A DNA stretch of 35,394 bases from Bacteroides sp. (GTDB taxonomy: Bacteria > Bacteroidota > Bacteroidia > Bacteroidales > Bacteroidaceae). Below the pieces are notes generated by a model. It worked only from the letters and a program-made list of their open reading frames with translations, had not been told where the DNA came from and did no database searches. The position numbers and the translations under genes were made by a program. The DNA lies in NCBI GenBank assembly GCA_015060765.1, contig SUXW01000013.1, forward strand, positions 39,821 through 75,214. The letters run 5' to 3'. Below are positions 16,837 to 25,894 of this stretch, piece after piece; positions within the stretch are counted from its first letter, which is position 1, and every line of letters starts with the position of its first letter.

Positions 16837-18888
16837 TTAGTATCCAAAATGCTGTTGATAAATACCGTTCGAACGGGCAATGGCTTCTTTTGGAATAGGA
16901 AGGATGTAGCGTACAGGTGGCAAATTATCTACATTGTATCCTATCGGGTCAATGTTTGTTTCCGTACCGTCTACATTCAGAATGATGCGGCTCATTTCGT
17001 TACTGCGGATATAGCCGTAGAGCGAGTAAAGAATCTGTGCTTTCGGATAACCGGCATCTTCCATCCAGTTTACAGTAGCTTCACCCCAAACAATGGTAGA
17101 ACCGTCACTGTCATTACCTGTAATACTCTTCAAACTAACAGGAGTATAAGGAAGTTCATACTGAGTCATGTAGTTTTCCGGATTGATTTGAGGAATAGTA
17201 GCCTGGGTGTATGGATTCACAATATACAACAAACTTAATTGAGAATTCGGATAGAGTGATTTTTCACCCGGATTCTGAATATAAGTATAATACATATTGT
17301 ATGGGAATGTTTCCGGCCAATAGATACCGTCGTATTCTGCTATCATGTCATCATAACTAGATGATGTCATACAGTTTTCGGCAACAGAATAGTAACGCAA
17401 GAATGTATAGAACAATTTTTCACCGTATTGGTTATTGCGAACCAGGTCTTTCCAACGCATATTTTCACCGGCAAATTCGTAGGCACGTTCATCAAGTATG
17501 GCATCTAAGAAACTTTCTTTATTGGCTGCTGCTGTTGCAACGTATGCATCTACCATCTCTGCTTGATGTTCAGCCTTGAATGCACGCTTACGTACGGTCT
17601 TTAATGCATCTTGAGCTGCTGTAGTCGGACCATTTAATTCGTTTTCAGCTTCAGCAAACATCAGCAATACATCCGAGTAACGGAGGTATGCGAAGTTGAT
17701 ACCGGTAGCACCGGTAGTGTTGGAGCCCAAACCGAGATTGTTCCACAACTTAGACCATTTGCCGTTGTAGCTGGTATAACTATGGCTGATAGCTGGTTGA
17801 TTGGATGTTTCGTAATACCAGAAGCAAGTGATAAAGTCACGGCGAAGGTCTCTCTCATCAAACATGTGACGATAAAATGGAGTTACCTGTACACCGCCAT
17901 TGGCTTCACCCCATATGTGTGGAGTCGCTCCTTCGTATGATTTGGCTTGAGGACCCTGACGGTAGCCCCATTGACCGGAACTTCCTTCACCGAAAGCCAA
18001 TTCAAAAATAGGGTCATCGTTGTTGCTTACAATGAAATTACATTCGTCGATGAACACTTGGCTGAACGATTTGTTCAGTGCGTGAGTACCCGATTGGATT
18101 ACTTTGTCGGCATATGTACGTGCAGTTTGATAGAAATCCTTGTAATTGGATGGGCGTTCCATTTTACCGTAATTGGTATTTGCTGCAGGGCGTAAGGAAT
18201 AACCACCGGCTTGGAGAGCTAAACGGGCAATCATTGCCCAACAAGCTTCCTGAGAAATACGTTCAACACCTTCCGAAATTTCAGCTGTAGGCTTCATTAA
18301 AGGAGCAATGCTTTCCAAATCGGTGATGAGCTGTTTGTATACTTCGTCTCTGTCTGTAATAGGCAGGACAAATTCTTGAGTTGCATATGTGGGCAACATG
18401 GTGAATGGAATGTTTCCCCAATAGCAGAGCAACTCGTAATAGAACATGGCTCTCAATACCTTGGCTTCACCCATCATTTGTGTTACGTTGATGTTGTCTT
18501 CCGAATAAATTGGGGCGTTTTCCAGATTGTAGATAAAGTTGTTGGCTGTTTCTACACCGGAGTACATCGCATTCCAAAGTTTTTCAGAATCGCCAGATTC
18601 GGCTGTACAGTCGAAACGTTTGGGAGCATTGAGTTGAGGTACTTCGTTGGAGTTGGTAGCAAAGTCCACGTCACTATTAAGCTGAACGTTGTTGTATAGG
18701 AAGTTGCCGAAGGCATTGTCCGACAATGCTTTTGCGTATACACCGTTCAGTGCCATCGAGGTTTCGTTCTCCGAAGAGAAGATGCTCTCGTTGGATTGCT
18801 TGGAAGGTGTATCCACATCAAGGAAATCGTTGCAGGCTGTGAATGTCAGCATGCAGATACCGCCTATCAATATATTTTTAATTTTCAT
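16837..18888 (-). CDS. SusD-family glycan-binding lipoprotein (pair 1)
   Basis: The 683-residue outer-membrane lipoprotein begins MKIKNILIGGICMLTFTACN with the lipidated Cys19 and the usual NDFLDVD start of mature SusD proteins. SusD landmarks are the N-terminal helices (NGVYAKAL, LRAMFYYELLCYWGNIPF, near residues 145-165) and the C-terminal RYSDVLLMFAEAENELNG, ILDERAYEFAGENMRWKDLVR and PVRYILPIPKEAI. SusD binds the glycan at the surface and forms a lid over its SusC partner, encoded 22 bases upstream. Proteins of this family are often about 500-600 residues, so this one is long. The ligand is inferred to be a pectin oligosaccharide from the locus. Confidence 0.93.
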   Translation of the reverse strand: MKIKNILIGGICMLTFTACNDFLDVDTPSKQSNESIFSSENETSMALNGVYAKALSDNAFGNFLYNNVQLNSDVDFATNSNEVPQLNAPKRFDCTAESGDSEKLWNAMYSGVETANNFIYNLENAPIYSEDNINVTQMMGEAKVLRAMFYYELLCYWGNIPFTMLPTYATQEFVLPITDRDEVYKQLITDLESIAPLMKPTAEISEGVERISQEACWAMIARLALQAGGYSLRPAANTNYGKMERPSNYKDFYQTARTYADKVIQSGTHALNKSFSQVFIDECNFIVSNNDDPIFELAFGEGSSGQWGYRQGPQAKSYEGATPHIWGEANGGVQVTPFYRHMFDERDLRRDFITCFWYYETSNQPAISHSYTSYNGKWSKLWNNLGLGSNTTGATGINFAYLRYSDVLLMFAEAENELNGPTTAAQDALKTVRKRAFKAEHQAEMVDAYVATAAANKESFLDAILDERAYEFAGENMRWKDLVRNNQYGEKLFYTFLRYYSVAENCMTSSSYDDMIAEYDGIYWPETFPYNMYYTYIQNPGEKSLYPNSQLSLLYIVNPYTQATIPQINPENYMTQYELPYTPVSLKSITGNDSDGSTIVWGEATVNWMEDAGYPKAQILYSLYGYIRSNEMSRIILNVDGTETNIDPIGYNVDNLPPVRYILPIPKEAIARSNGIYQQHFGY

Positions 18889-18910
18889 AAATTTATTCTC
18901 CTTTATATAA

Positions 18911-21900
18911 TTAGAATGAAACGTTTACACCCAAAGAGAACTGACGGTTACGTGGGTAACGGTTGTAGTCCATAGAGGGAGTCAAGCCGCTCTGTACATC
19001 GACTTCGGGGTCAAAACCAGAATAGTTGGTTAGGATGAACAAGTTGCTTGCTGATGCATAAACGCGCAACTTGGATACACCCCACTTGCTAGTCAAATCG
19101 GTTGGCAAAGTGTAACCGATAGTGACGTCCGAACAACGGAGGAATGAACCGTCTTCCACGAAATTGGAAATCATAGCCTTGGTTACCAAGTCGGCAGGGT
19201 TCCAGTTAGTGGCATTGGCATTCATACCGATGTATGTTTCAACTGAATTATCCAAATAATGGTTCTTGTACATACATTCACCTGAGTAGCGACTACCGTC
19301 GTTGATGTGTACATAACGCCAACGGTTGTCGGCATACTTGGACAGAACGTTGTCGAACTTATACTGGCTGGTAGTCGAAGAAGACAATGTATATGCTGTT
19401 GCATTGTATACATCGAAACCTACCATATAAGTGAAGTTGGCAGAGAAGTCGAAATCTTTATACTGACCGCTCAAGCCGAAACCACCTTGGAATTCGGGAT
19501 TTGTATTGCCGATAACGGTCTTGTCGTTTTGGTCAACGATACCGTCACCGTTCAAGTCTTTCAGTTTGATTTTACCTGGCAATGTAGCTTCACCTGAATT
19601 GCTGCTACCAAGTGCTTTGTTGATGACAGTATTCGGTAAGCGGTTGCCGTTTTCATCGTAACGCGGAGTTTCATCTGAATAAGGAACGGCGAGGTTGTTC
19701 TGTACTACATCAAAATAGAATTCATCCGGAGAGTAGAGACCGTCGTAAACATATCCGTATAACAAGCCCAATTCACCGCCTACTTCCAACATGTAATCGG
19801 CTTCATCGGCTGATTTCCATTTATTGGCAGTGTTGTAAAGAATCTTGTCGGTGGCGTTCAACTTTTCGATTTTCATCTTGTTGAGACCGAATGTCAAGTT
19901 TCCGCTCAATACATAGTCCTTACCACGGAGAATGTCACCGTTGATGGTCAATTCGAAACCTTTGTTCGATACCTCACCAATGTTCTGCATTTGTGCGGTA
20001 TAACCGGATACCGAAGGAATGGTAGACTTGTAAAGAAGGTCACTGGTTGTATTCCAGTAGATTTCCGGAGTAATGGTCAGACGATTGTCGAAAAATGCAA
20101 GATCGAACGCCAAGTTACGTGTCAATGTTGTTTCCCATTTTACGTCCTTGTTCGGGAATGTACCGTCGGCTGTATAGAATAATTCACCATCTTTCCTATA
20201 TTCACCGAATGCTGGACCGCCTATAGAATTGACAGTGTAGAGGTAACGCCACATGTCGTCATTGATGTTGTTGTTACCGGCGATACCAATTGCGGCACGC
20301 AGTTTGAATTGGTTTATCCATTCAACATTTTCCATGAACGATTCGCGTTTCATGTCCCAAGCACCGGAGATAGAAGGAAAGTAACCCCATTGCTTACCTG
20401 GAGCAAATTTAGTGGAACCATCGGCACGGAAAGTAGCTGAAATCAAGTATTTGTGGTCGAAGTTATAACTTGCCTGACCGAAGAAAGAAGCAGTACGGTT
20501 CGGAGTAGAAAGTTCAGTGGACAAAGCGTAAACGGTACCAAGATCCATTCTGTTCCATGCTGTTTTAGCATCTACTGTACGTGCGAAGAGGTGTGCTGTC
20601 TGTGACTTGGTTCTCTTCTGATGACTGTAGATTTCCTGACCAAGTAAGAATGACCAATTGTGGTTATTCTTGTGAGTGAATGAATAACTTGCTGTATTGG
20701 TCCATGTATACGATTCGGTATGTGTATCTTTGATGGTTGCAAGCGGAAGTCCTTGGTGAACAACTTTCTGACCTTCGCTGGTTAACGGACCGTAGTAGCG
20801 ATTCTGATCGCTGAATGAAATACTATAATTACCTTCTGAACGGAGAATCAAACCTTCAATCGGAGCCCATTGGAGAGAAAGCTGGTTGATAACAGAGTAA
20901 GAGTGTTTCTTCTGTTGGTTGGTTTTGATATCGCTCTTTGGGTTGGTATAAGCAAAGTTCGCTTCTTCATCTGGGTCTGCCACTTCGGGTGCCCAAAAAG
21001 CTGCTTCGCGCAAACCGTTGGTTGGACGATACTTCAATACGTCGATGATACCACCGGAGCCGATGTTGTCACCACCGGCACCTTCGTCGCGGCGGTAAGT
21101 CATACGTGGATTGTAAGTCAATTTCAAGTTGTTGGTTAAATCGGCAGCAAGCTTGAAATTGATGTTGGTGCGGCGTACGCCTGATCCCATGATGATACCC
21201 TTGTCTTCTGTCTGAGTCAATGATACGTTGAACTTGATTTTTTCAGTACCACCACCTACAGTAACGTTGGTAGAGTAGTTCAACGGGGTCTCACCTAAAA
21301 TTTCATCCTGCCAGTCATGGGTAGGCAATGAATGGTACAAGTCAAGGTCGGCTGGATTACCAAAGTTGTAGCGGAAAGCTTTTGCCCATGAAGAACGTGT
21401 ACCGTTTGCCGCAGCACGGTCGTACTGATAATCAGCAAATTCAGCAGTGTCCATCAAATCCAGTTTCTTGGAAACCATTGCTACAGAAAGACGCTGGTTA
21501 AATCCTACAGTAACTTTGCCAGACTTGGCTGCTTTAGTAGTAACCACAACTACACCGTTACCACCCTTAGCACCATAAATAGCAGTGATGGAAGCATCCT
21601 TCAATACGTCGATAGAAGCAATATCTGTAGGAGGAATGTCGTTGATGTTTTCCACCTGGAAACCGTCCACGATGAAAAGCGGATCATTGCTCTGAGTTAC
21701 AGAAGTTGCACCACGTACACGGATATTAATGTCAGCACCCGGAGCACCGTCGACTGTGGTTACTTGTACACCCGCAATCTTACCTTGCAATGCTTCTGCT
21801 GCTGATGCAACAGGTACAGCGGCAATCTTTACACCCGATACAGAACCCACCGAACCGGTCAAGTCCTTACGGGCACGGCTGGTGTAACCGATTACTACCA

Positions 21901-22237
21901 CTTCTTCCATAGCTTGAGCATCGTCCTTCATCACGATTTTCAGGTCTTTGCCTGCTACGGCGGCCACTTCTTCGGTCTGATAACCTACATACGAAATGAC
22001 CAAAGTCTTTCCTTTTCCTGATAATTTAAGTTCGAAGTTACCGTCAAAGTCGGTGATGGTACCGTTGGTGGCATTCCCCTTTTCAACGACTGAAGCACCG
22101 ATGATGCTTTCGCCATTGTTGTCCACAACTTGACCTTTGATGGTAAAACTCTGCGCCATCGCTTCAGGAGGCGATAAAATTAGCAGAAGAGCCATTAGGC
22201 AGAACTTCCACCAATTCTTTTTCAACATGTTTTCCAT
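18911..22237 (-). CDS. SusC-family TonB-dependent transporter (pair 1)
   Basis: The 1108-residue outer-membrane receptor has a signal peptide ending EAMAQS and a carboxypeptidase-regulatory-like domain (about 32-110, IKGQVVDNNGESIIGASV). The TonB box region follows (EEVVVIGYTSRARKDLTGSV), then the plug with DPLFIVDGF and IDVLKDASITAIYGAKGGNGVVVVTTK, and a 22-strand-type barrel ending VNVSF with a terminal aromatic. It has no STN domain, so it is not a sigma/anti-sigma type receptor. It imports oligosaccharides captured by its SusD. It is first in the minus-strand operon and divergent from the second susC. It is less like susC 2 to 4 at the N-terminus than they are to each other. An alternative start at Met4 is possible. 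Confidence 0.95.
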   Translation of the reverse strand: MENMLKKNWWKFCLMALLLILSPPEAMAQSFTIKGQVVDNNGESIIGASVVEKGNATNGTITDFDGNFELKLSGKGKTLVISYVGYQTEEVAAVAGKDLKIVMKDDAQAMEEVVVIGYTSRARKDLTGSVGSVSGVKIAAVPVASAAEALQGKIAGVQVTTVDGAPGADINIRVRGATSVTQSNDPLFIVDGFQVENINDIPPTDIASIDVLKDASITAIYGAKGGNGVVVVTTKAAKSGKVTVGFNQRLSVAMVSKKLDLMDTAEFADYQYDRAAANGTRSSWAKAFRYNFGNPADLDLYHSLPTHDWQDEILGETPLNYSTNVTVGGGTEKIKFNVSLTQTEDKGIIMGSGVRRTNINFKLAADLTNNLKLTYNPRMTYRRDEGAGGDNIGSGGIIDVLKYRPTNGLREAAFWAPEVADPDEEANFAYTNPKSDIKTNQQKKHSYSVINQLSLQWAPIEGLILRSEGNYSISFSDQNRYYGPLTSEGQKVVHQGLPLATIKDTHTESYTWTNTASYSFTHKNNHNWSFLLGQEIYSHQKRTKSQTAHLFARTVDAKTAWNRMDLGTVYALSTELSTPNRTASFFGQASYNFDHKYLISATFRADGSTKFAPGKQWGYFPSISGAWDMKRESFMENVEWINQFKLRAAIGIAGNNNINDDMWRYLYTVNSIGGPAFGEYRKDGELFYTADGTFPNKDVKWETTLTRNLAFDLAFFDNRLTITPEIYWNTTSDLLYKSTIPSVSGYTAQMQNIGEVSNKGFELTINGDILRGKDYVLSGNLTFGLNKMKIEKLNATDKILYNTANKWKSADEADYMLEVGGELGLLYGYVYDGLYSPDEFYFDVVQNNLAVPYSDETPRYDENGNRLPNTVINKALGSSNSGEATLPGKIKLKDLNGDGIVDQNDKTVIGNTNPEFQGGFGLSGQYKDFDFSANFTYMVGFDVYNATAYTLSSSTTSQYKFDNVLSKYADNRWRYVHINDGSRYSGECMYKNHYLDNSVETYIGMNANATNWNPADLVTKAMISNFVEDGSFLRCSDVTIGYTLPTDLTSKWGVSKLRVYASASNLFILTNYSGFDPEVDVQSGLTPSMDYNRYPRNRQFSLGVNVSF

Positions 22238-22318
22238 AAAACAAAAATTTAAATTAACAAAATAAATATATAACTCTCTCTTAATTCCTTGAATGTGTAA
22301 TGTTAGGTGAAATAGAAT

Positions 22319-22344
22319 AGTTCTTCAAGAACTTTGCAAAAATA
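22319..22344 (-). promoter_or_regulatory. -7 element and palindrome of susC 1
   Basis: On the minus strand TATTTTTG (22344-22337) matches TAnnTTTG. It is followed by CAA and then the 15-base palindrome AGTTCTTGAAGAACT (22333-22319), which should cover the transcription start. The first 16 bases, TATTTTTGCAAAGTTC, recur exactly before the fourth susC at 35231. No convincing -33 box is present. The dyad may be an operator or a hairpin at the 5' end of the mRNA. Confidence 0.5.
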
Positions 22345-22547
22345 CGCTTACAATTATATATAAATGTGTATTTTTTAGTCTTTTTAGTAGGATATTTTGT
22401 TATAGCAATAGCTGTTTATTGATTTTTTTGTAAAAATACAAAACTATTCTATTTTTCTTATTTTGTCAAATAGAATTACCTCAAAATGTTGACTATATTA
22501 ATATATAATCCCGTTTTCATCGATTAAATTCTTTTCTTTTAATAAAA

Positions 22548-22576
22548 ATCCTTCAAGGATAAGTTCTTGAAGAACT
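22548..22576 (+). promoter_or_regulatory. Two adjacent palindromes upstream of susC 2
   Basis: ATCCTTCAAGGAT (22548-22560) and AGTTCTTGAAGAACT (22562-22576) are both perfect odd-length palindromes, one base apart. The second is identical to the one in the susC 1 promoter. They lie 40 bases before the start codon at 22616 and could be tandem operator sites or 5' leader hairpins. Confidence 0.55.
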
Positions 22577-22615
22577 GTGAATATATTTTATTAATAACTA
22601 TAAAAACACATGTTT

Positions 22616-25600
22616 ATGAATCTAAGTGAAATGGCAAAGAAAGTATGCTTGACATTATTGATGAGCATGCTTTGTTTGATGACTTTTGCTCAAGGAAGTC
22701 AAGTGAGCGGTGTTGTAAAAGATGCAACCGGTGAGCCTCTGATTGGAGCGAACGTCATGGTTAAGGGTAATGCCACCAACGGTACCATTACCGATTTTGA
22801 TGGAAACTTTACTCTGTCTGGTGTGAAGGCGGGTGATGTACTTGTCTTTTCTTACATTGGTTGCGTAACTCAAGAAATCAAAGTGGGCAATCAGAAAAAG
22901 TTTGATGTCACATTGAAAGATGATGCCCAGGCTTTGGAAGAAGTGGTAGTAATTGGTTATGGTACCACCAAGAAAAAGGACTTGACCGGTTCCGTAGCTT
23001 CTGTAGGAGGTGAAACATTGGCCAAGGTTCCTGTTACTAGCGCGGCTGAAGCTCTTACAGGCCGTTTGCCGGGTGTGCAAATTACTACTACCGACGGCTC
23101 GCCGGATGCGGAAATGATTATCCGTGTGCGTGGGGGTGGCTCAGTAACTGGTGATAACTCTCCTCTTTATATCGTGGATGGTTTCCCTGTTTCCAATATT
23201 AACGATATTGCTCCAACTGATATCGAAACAATCGACGTATTGAAGGATGCTTCATCTACAGCTATCTATGGTTCGCAAGGTGCGAATGGTGTAGTTATCA
23301 TTACAACAAAGAGCTCCAAAGGTGGTAAAACGAAAGTCGCTTATAACGGTTACATGCAGAGCAAGCGTTTGGCTAAGCGTAAGGAAGTTTTGGACAATTA
23401 CGAATATGTGTTGGCCAATTATGAATTGGCAGCCTTGGAAGGCGAATCGGCTTTGAAGTCTTTTGAAAAGAACTTCGGTGTGTGGGATGACCTTTATTTG
23501 TATAATAGTGTAGCTGCTACTGATTGGCAGGATGATATGTTCGGTGCTGATGTAATTTCACAATCTCATAATGTAAGTTTGCAGGGAGGTAATGAAAAGA
23601 CTAAGTTCAGTTTGAGCTTGACCTATCAGAAAGATGGTGGTTTGATGGTGAACAATGATTATAGCCGTATTACCGGTAACTTCAAGTTGAGTCATGAAAT
23701 TGCCAAGAACTTGAATTTTGATTTCAATGCACGTTTGTCGGATGCTACCACTAACGGTTCAGGTACCTCGGGTGGTACATATAAAGTACGTACTTCTCAA
23801 GCAGTCACTTCGCGTCCGGTCAAGGGATTGCAAGGATTTACAGAAATCGATCCAAGCCAATTGTCGGATGAAGAGTACGACCAATGGGTACGTGATAACA
23901 TGACATTGACCGAACAGTCACAACAATACTGGAAACGTAAATACCAAAAGAGTTATAACTTTAATGGTGGTCTTACTTGGGAAGCAATCAAAGGTTTGAA
24001 ATTCCGTGTGGAAGCCGGTTATAGCTGGGGATTCAATGAAACTCAGAACTGGTGGGGACATACCACATCCAATGCATCGTATGTAGGTGGTCTTCCTTTG
24101 GCCGACTGGACAAAAGCCAATACTCGTAAATTGCGTGAAGCTGCTACTATAACATACGATTTCAATTTGAAGGATGACCATAAATTCAATGTAATGGTAG
24201 GTCAGGAAATCAACATGGGTATGGGCGATCAGAATTACATGAAAGCCGACCATTTCAGTAAGGAATTGTCCGCAGAAAAAGTATTTGCTAACTTTGGTTT
24301 GGCAGATGGTACTTTGACTACTACCAGTAAGGTGAATGCCAATGACAACTTAGCTTCATTCTTCGGACGTTTCAACTATAATTATAAAGACCGCTATTTG
24401 GTGACTTTGACCATGCGTGCCGATGGTTCTTCCAAGTTCGCACCAGGTAATCAGTGGGGTTATTTCCCTGCAGCGGCTTTGGCTTGGCGCATCAATCAGG
24501 AATCGTTTATGGAAGGAACAAAGGATTGGCTGTCCAATTTGAAACTCCGTCTGTCCTATGGTACGGTTGGTAATAACCGTATTGCAAGTACCATGTATAT
24601 GATGACTTATGGTATCAATACTGCTAAAGCATATGGTATTGGCGATAAAGTGAACAATTATTATTCGGCAACCAATACTCAGTTGGCTAATCCTAATTTG
24701 AAGTGGGAAACCACTATTACACGAAATGTAGGTTTGGATTTCGGATTGTTCAATGAAAAGATTTCGGGTACTATCGAAGCTTATTGGAATTCGGCCAAGG
24801 ATTTGTTGATCGAACGTAGTATTGTTGCTCCAGGTTACAAGACAACCATGGAAAATACAGCCGAAACATCCAATAAGGGTATTGAGTTGAGCTTGAACGC
24901 CTTTATTCTTGAAAAGAAGGATTATAGCTTGTCTGCTAATTTCAATATAGGTTATAATAAATCGAATGTTGAGAAATTGGCCAATGGCTTGAACCGAATG
25001 GAATTTGCATCAGGTTGGGCCGGTACCGATTTGAAGGGTTATAATGATTATTTGGTAGAAGTTGGCAGTCCGTTGGGACAAATCGTTGGTTGGGTAACCG
25101 ATGGTTATTATACAACATCCGACTTCAGCGCTTTCGATGAATCGAGCAAGAAATACATATTGAAAGAAGGTGTTCCTTCCATCGGTATGTTGGGTGGTAG
25201 AGCCGGTGTACGTCCAGGTACCATCAAATTCAAGGACTTGAACAATGACGGTGTAGTGGATGACAACGACCGTACTGTAATTGGTAATGCAACTCCTGAA
25301 ATTACAGGTGGTTTTGGCTTGAATGGTACATTCTATGGATTCGATGCTTCTTTGATGTTCAACTATGTTTTGGGTAAAGATATCTACAATGCAGAAAAGA
25401 TTGCTTCTACTCAGCAATATAGAACCAACAATCCGAACTTGTTGGATATAATGAATAGCAGTAATCGCTATACCTATATCGACGAAGGTGGTAATTTGGT
25501 GACCGATTTGGCTACTTTGGCAGCAATGAACGAAGGTGCCAATGCCAAGCAATATTGGACTCCGTGGTCGTTCGGTAATGCTGTAGCCGTACCTCATTCT

Positions 25601-25873
25601 TGGGCTGTAGAAGACGGTTCTTTCTTGCGCTTGCAGAATGTAACTGTGGGCTATACACTCCCAACTTCTATAACAAAGAAGTTTGCTTGCGAGCAGTTCA
25701 GAGTTTATTGCACATTGAACAATGTATTCGTGTTGACAGACTATTCCGGTTATGACCCGGAAGTAAGTTCTTCTATCCGTGGTGACAAGGCTTCTGGTTT
25801 GACACCGGGTGTGGACTATTCTTGTTATCCGAAGAGCTTCTCTTGGACAGTAGGTTTAAACTTGACTTTCTAA
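22616..25873 (+). CDS. SusC-family TonB-dependent transporter (pair 2)
   Basis: The 1085-residue outer-membrane importer begins MNLSEMAKKVCLTLL with cleavage after TFAQ. The order is regulatory-like beta domain (VSGVVKDATGEPLIGANV), TonB box region (LEEVVVIGYGTTKKKDLTGSV), plug (SPLYIVDGFPV, IDVLKDASSTAIYGSQGANGVVIITTK) and barrel ending GLNLTF. There is no STN domain. An in-frame ATG at 22610 adds two residues. The start at 22616 is preferred because susC 3 and 4 begin with the same ATGAATCTAA preceded by the same leader. It shares the stretch KGNATNGTITDFDGNF with susC 1 but is otherwise distinct. It is the first gene of the plus-strand operon with susD 21 bases downstream. Cargo is probably a pectin oligosaccharide. 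Confidence 0.95.
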   Translation: MNLSEMAKKVCLTLLMSMLCLMTFAQGSQVSGVVKDATGEPLIGANVMVKGNATNGTITDFDGNFTLSGVKAGDVLVFSYIGCVTQEIKVGNQKKFDVTLKDDAQALEEVVVIGYGTTKKKDLTGSVASVGGETLAKVPVTSAAEALTGRLPGVQITTTDGSPDAEMIIRVRGGGSVTGDNSPLYIVDGFPVSNINDIAPTDIETIDVLKDASSTAIYGSQGANGVVIITTKSSKGGKTKVAYNGYMQSKRLAKRKEVLDNYEYVLANYELAALEGESALKSFEKNFGVWDDLYLYNSVAATDWQDDMFGADVISQSHNVSLQGGNEKTKFSLSLTYQKDGGLMVNNDYSRITGNFKLSHEIAKNLNFDFNARLSDATTNGSGTSGGTYKVRTSQAVTSRPVKGLQGFTEIDPSQLSDEEYDQWVRDNMTLTEQSQQYWKRKYQKSYNFNGGLTWEAIKGLKFRVEAGYSWGFNETQNWWGHTTSNASYVGGLPLADWTKANTRKLREAATITYDFNLKDDHKFNVMVGQEINMGMGDQNYMKADHFSKELSAEKVFANFGLADGTLTTTSKVNANDNLASFFGRFNYNYKDRYLVTLTMRADGSSKFAPGNQWGYFPAAALAWRINQESFMEGTKDWLSNLKLRLSYGTVGNNRIASTMYMMTYGINTAKAYGIGDKVNNYYSATNTQLANPNLKWETTITRNVGLDFGLFNEKISGTIEAYWNSAKDLLIERSIVAPGYKTTMENTAETSNKGIELSLNAFILEKKDYSLSANFNIGYNKSNVEKLANGLNRMEFASGWAGTDLKGYNDYLVEVGSPLGQIVGWVTDGYYTTSDFSAFDESSKKYILKEGVPSIGMLGGRAGVRPGTIKFKDLNNDGVVDDNDRTVIGNATPEITGGFGLNGTFYGFDASLMFNYVLGKDIYNAEKIASTQQYRTNNPNLLDIMNSSNRYTYIDEGGNLVTDLATLAAMNEGANAKQYWTPWSFGNAVAVPHSWAVEDGSFLRLQNVTVGYTLPTSITKKFACEQFRVYCTLNNVFVLTDYSGYDPEVSSSIRGDKASGLTPGVDYSCYPKSFSWTVGLNLTF

Positions 25874-25894
25874 ATTTAAATAATTGAAGAATTT

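Larger units (their letters stand above)
22238..22609. other. Shared control region of two divergent susC operons
   Basis: This 372-base AT-rich gap contains no gene. It holds the minus-strand -7 element and palindrome (22319-22344), a second copy of the palindrome next to a related one (22548-22576), and the inverted repeat 22446-22476 (ATTCTATTT and AAATAGAAT, 13-base loop). AAATAGAATAG at 22310-22320 is the exact reverse complement of CTATTCTATTT at 22444-22454. No full -33/-7 pair was found for the plus-strand gene, which suggests activator-dependent transcription. Confidence 0.6.

Noticed and set aside
18911..22237. Sigma/anti-sigma (FecR-type) control of the susC genes
   Set aside because: None of the SusC proteins has an N-terminal STN domain, and no sigma or anti-sigma gene is seen next to them.
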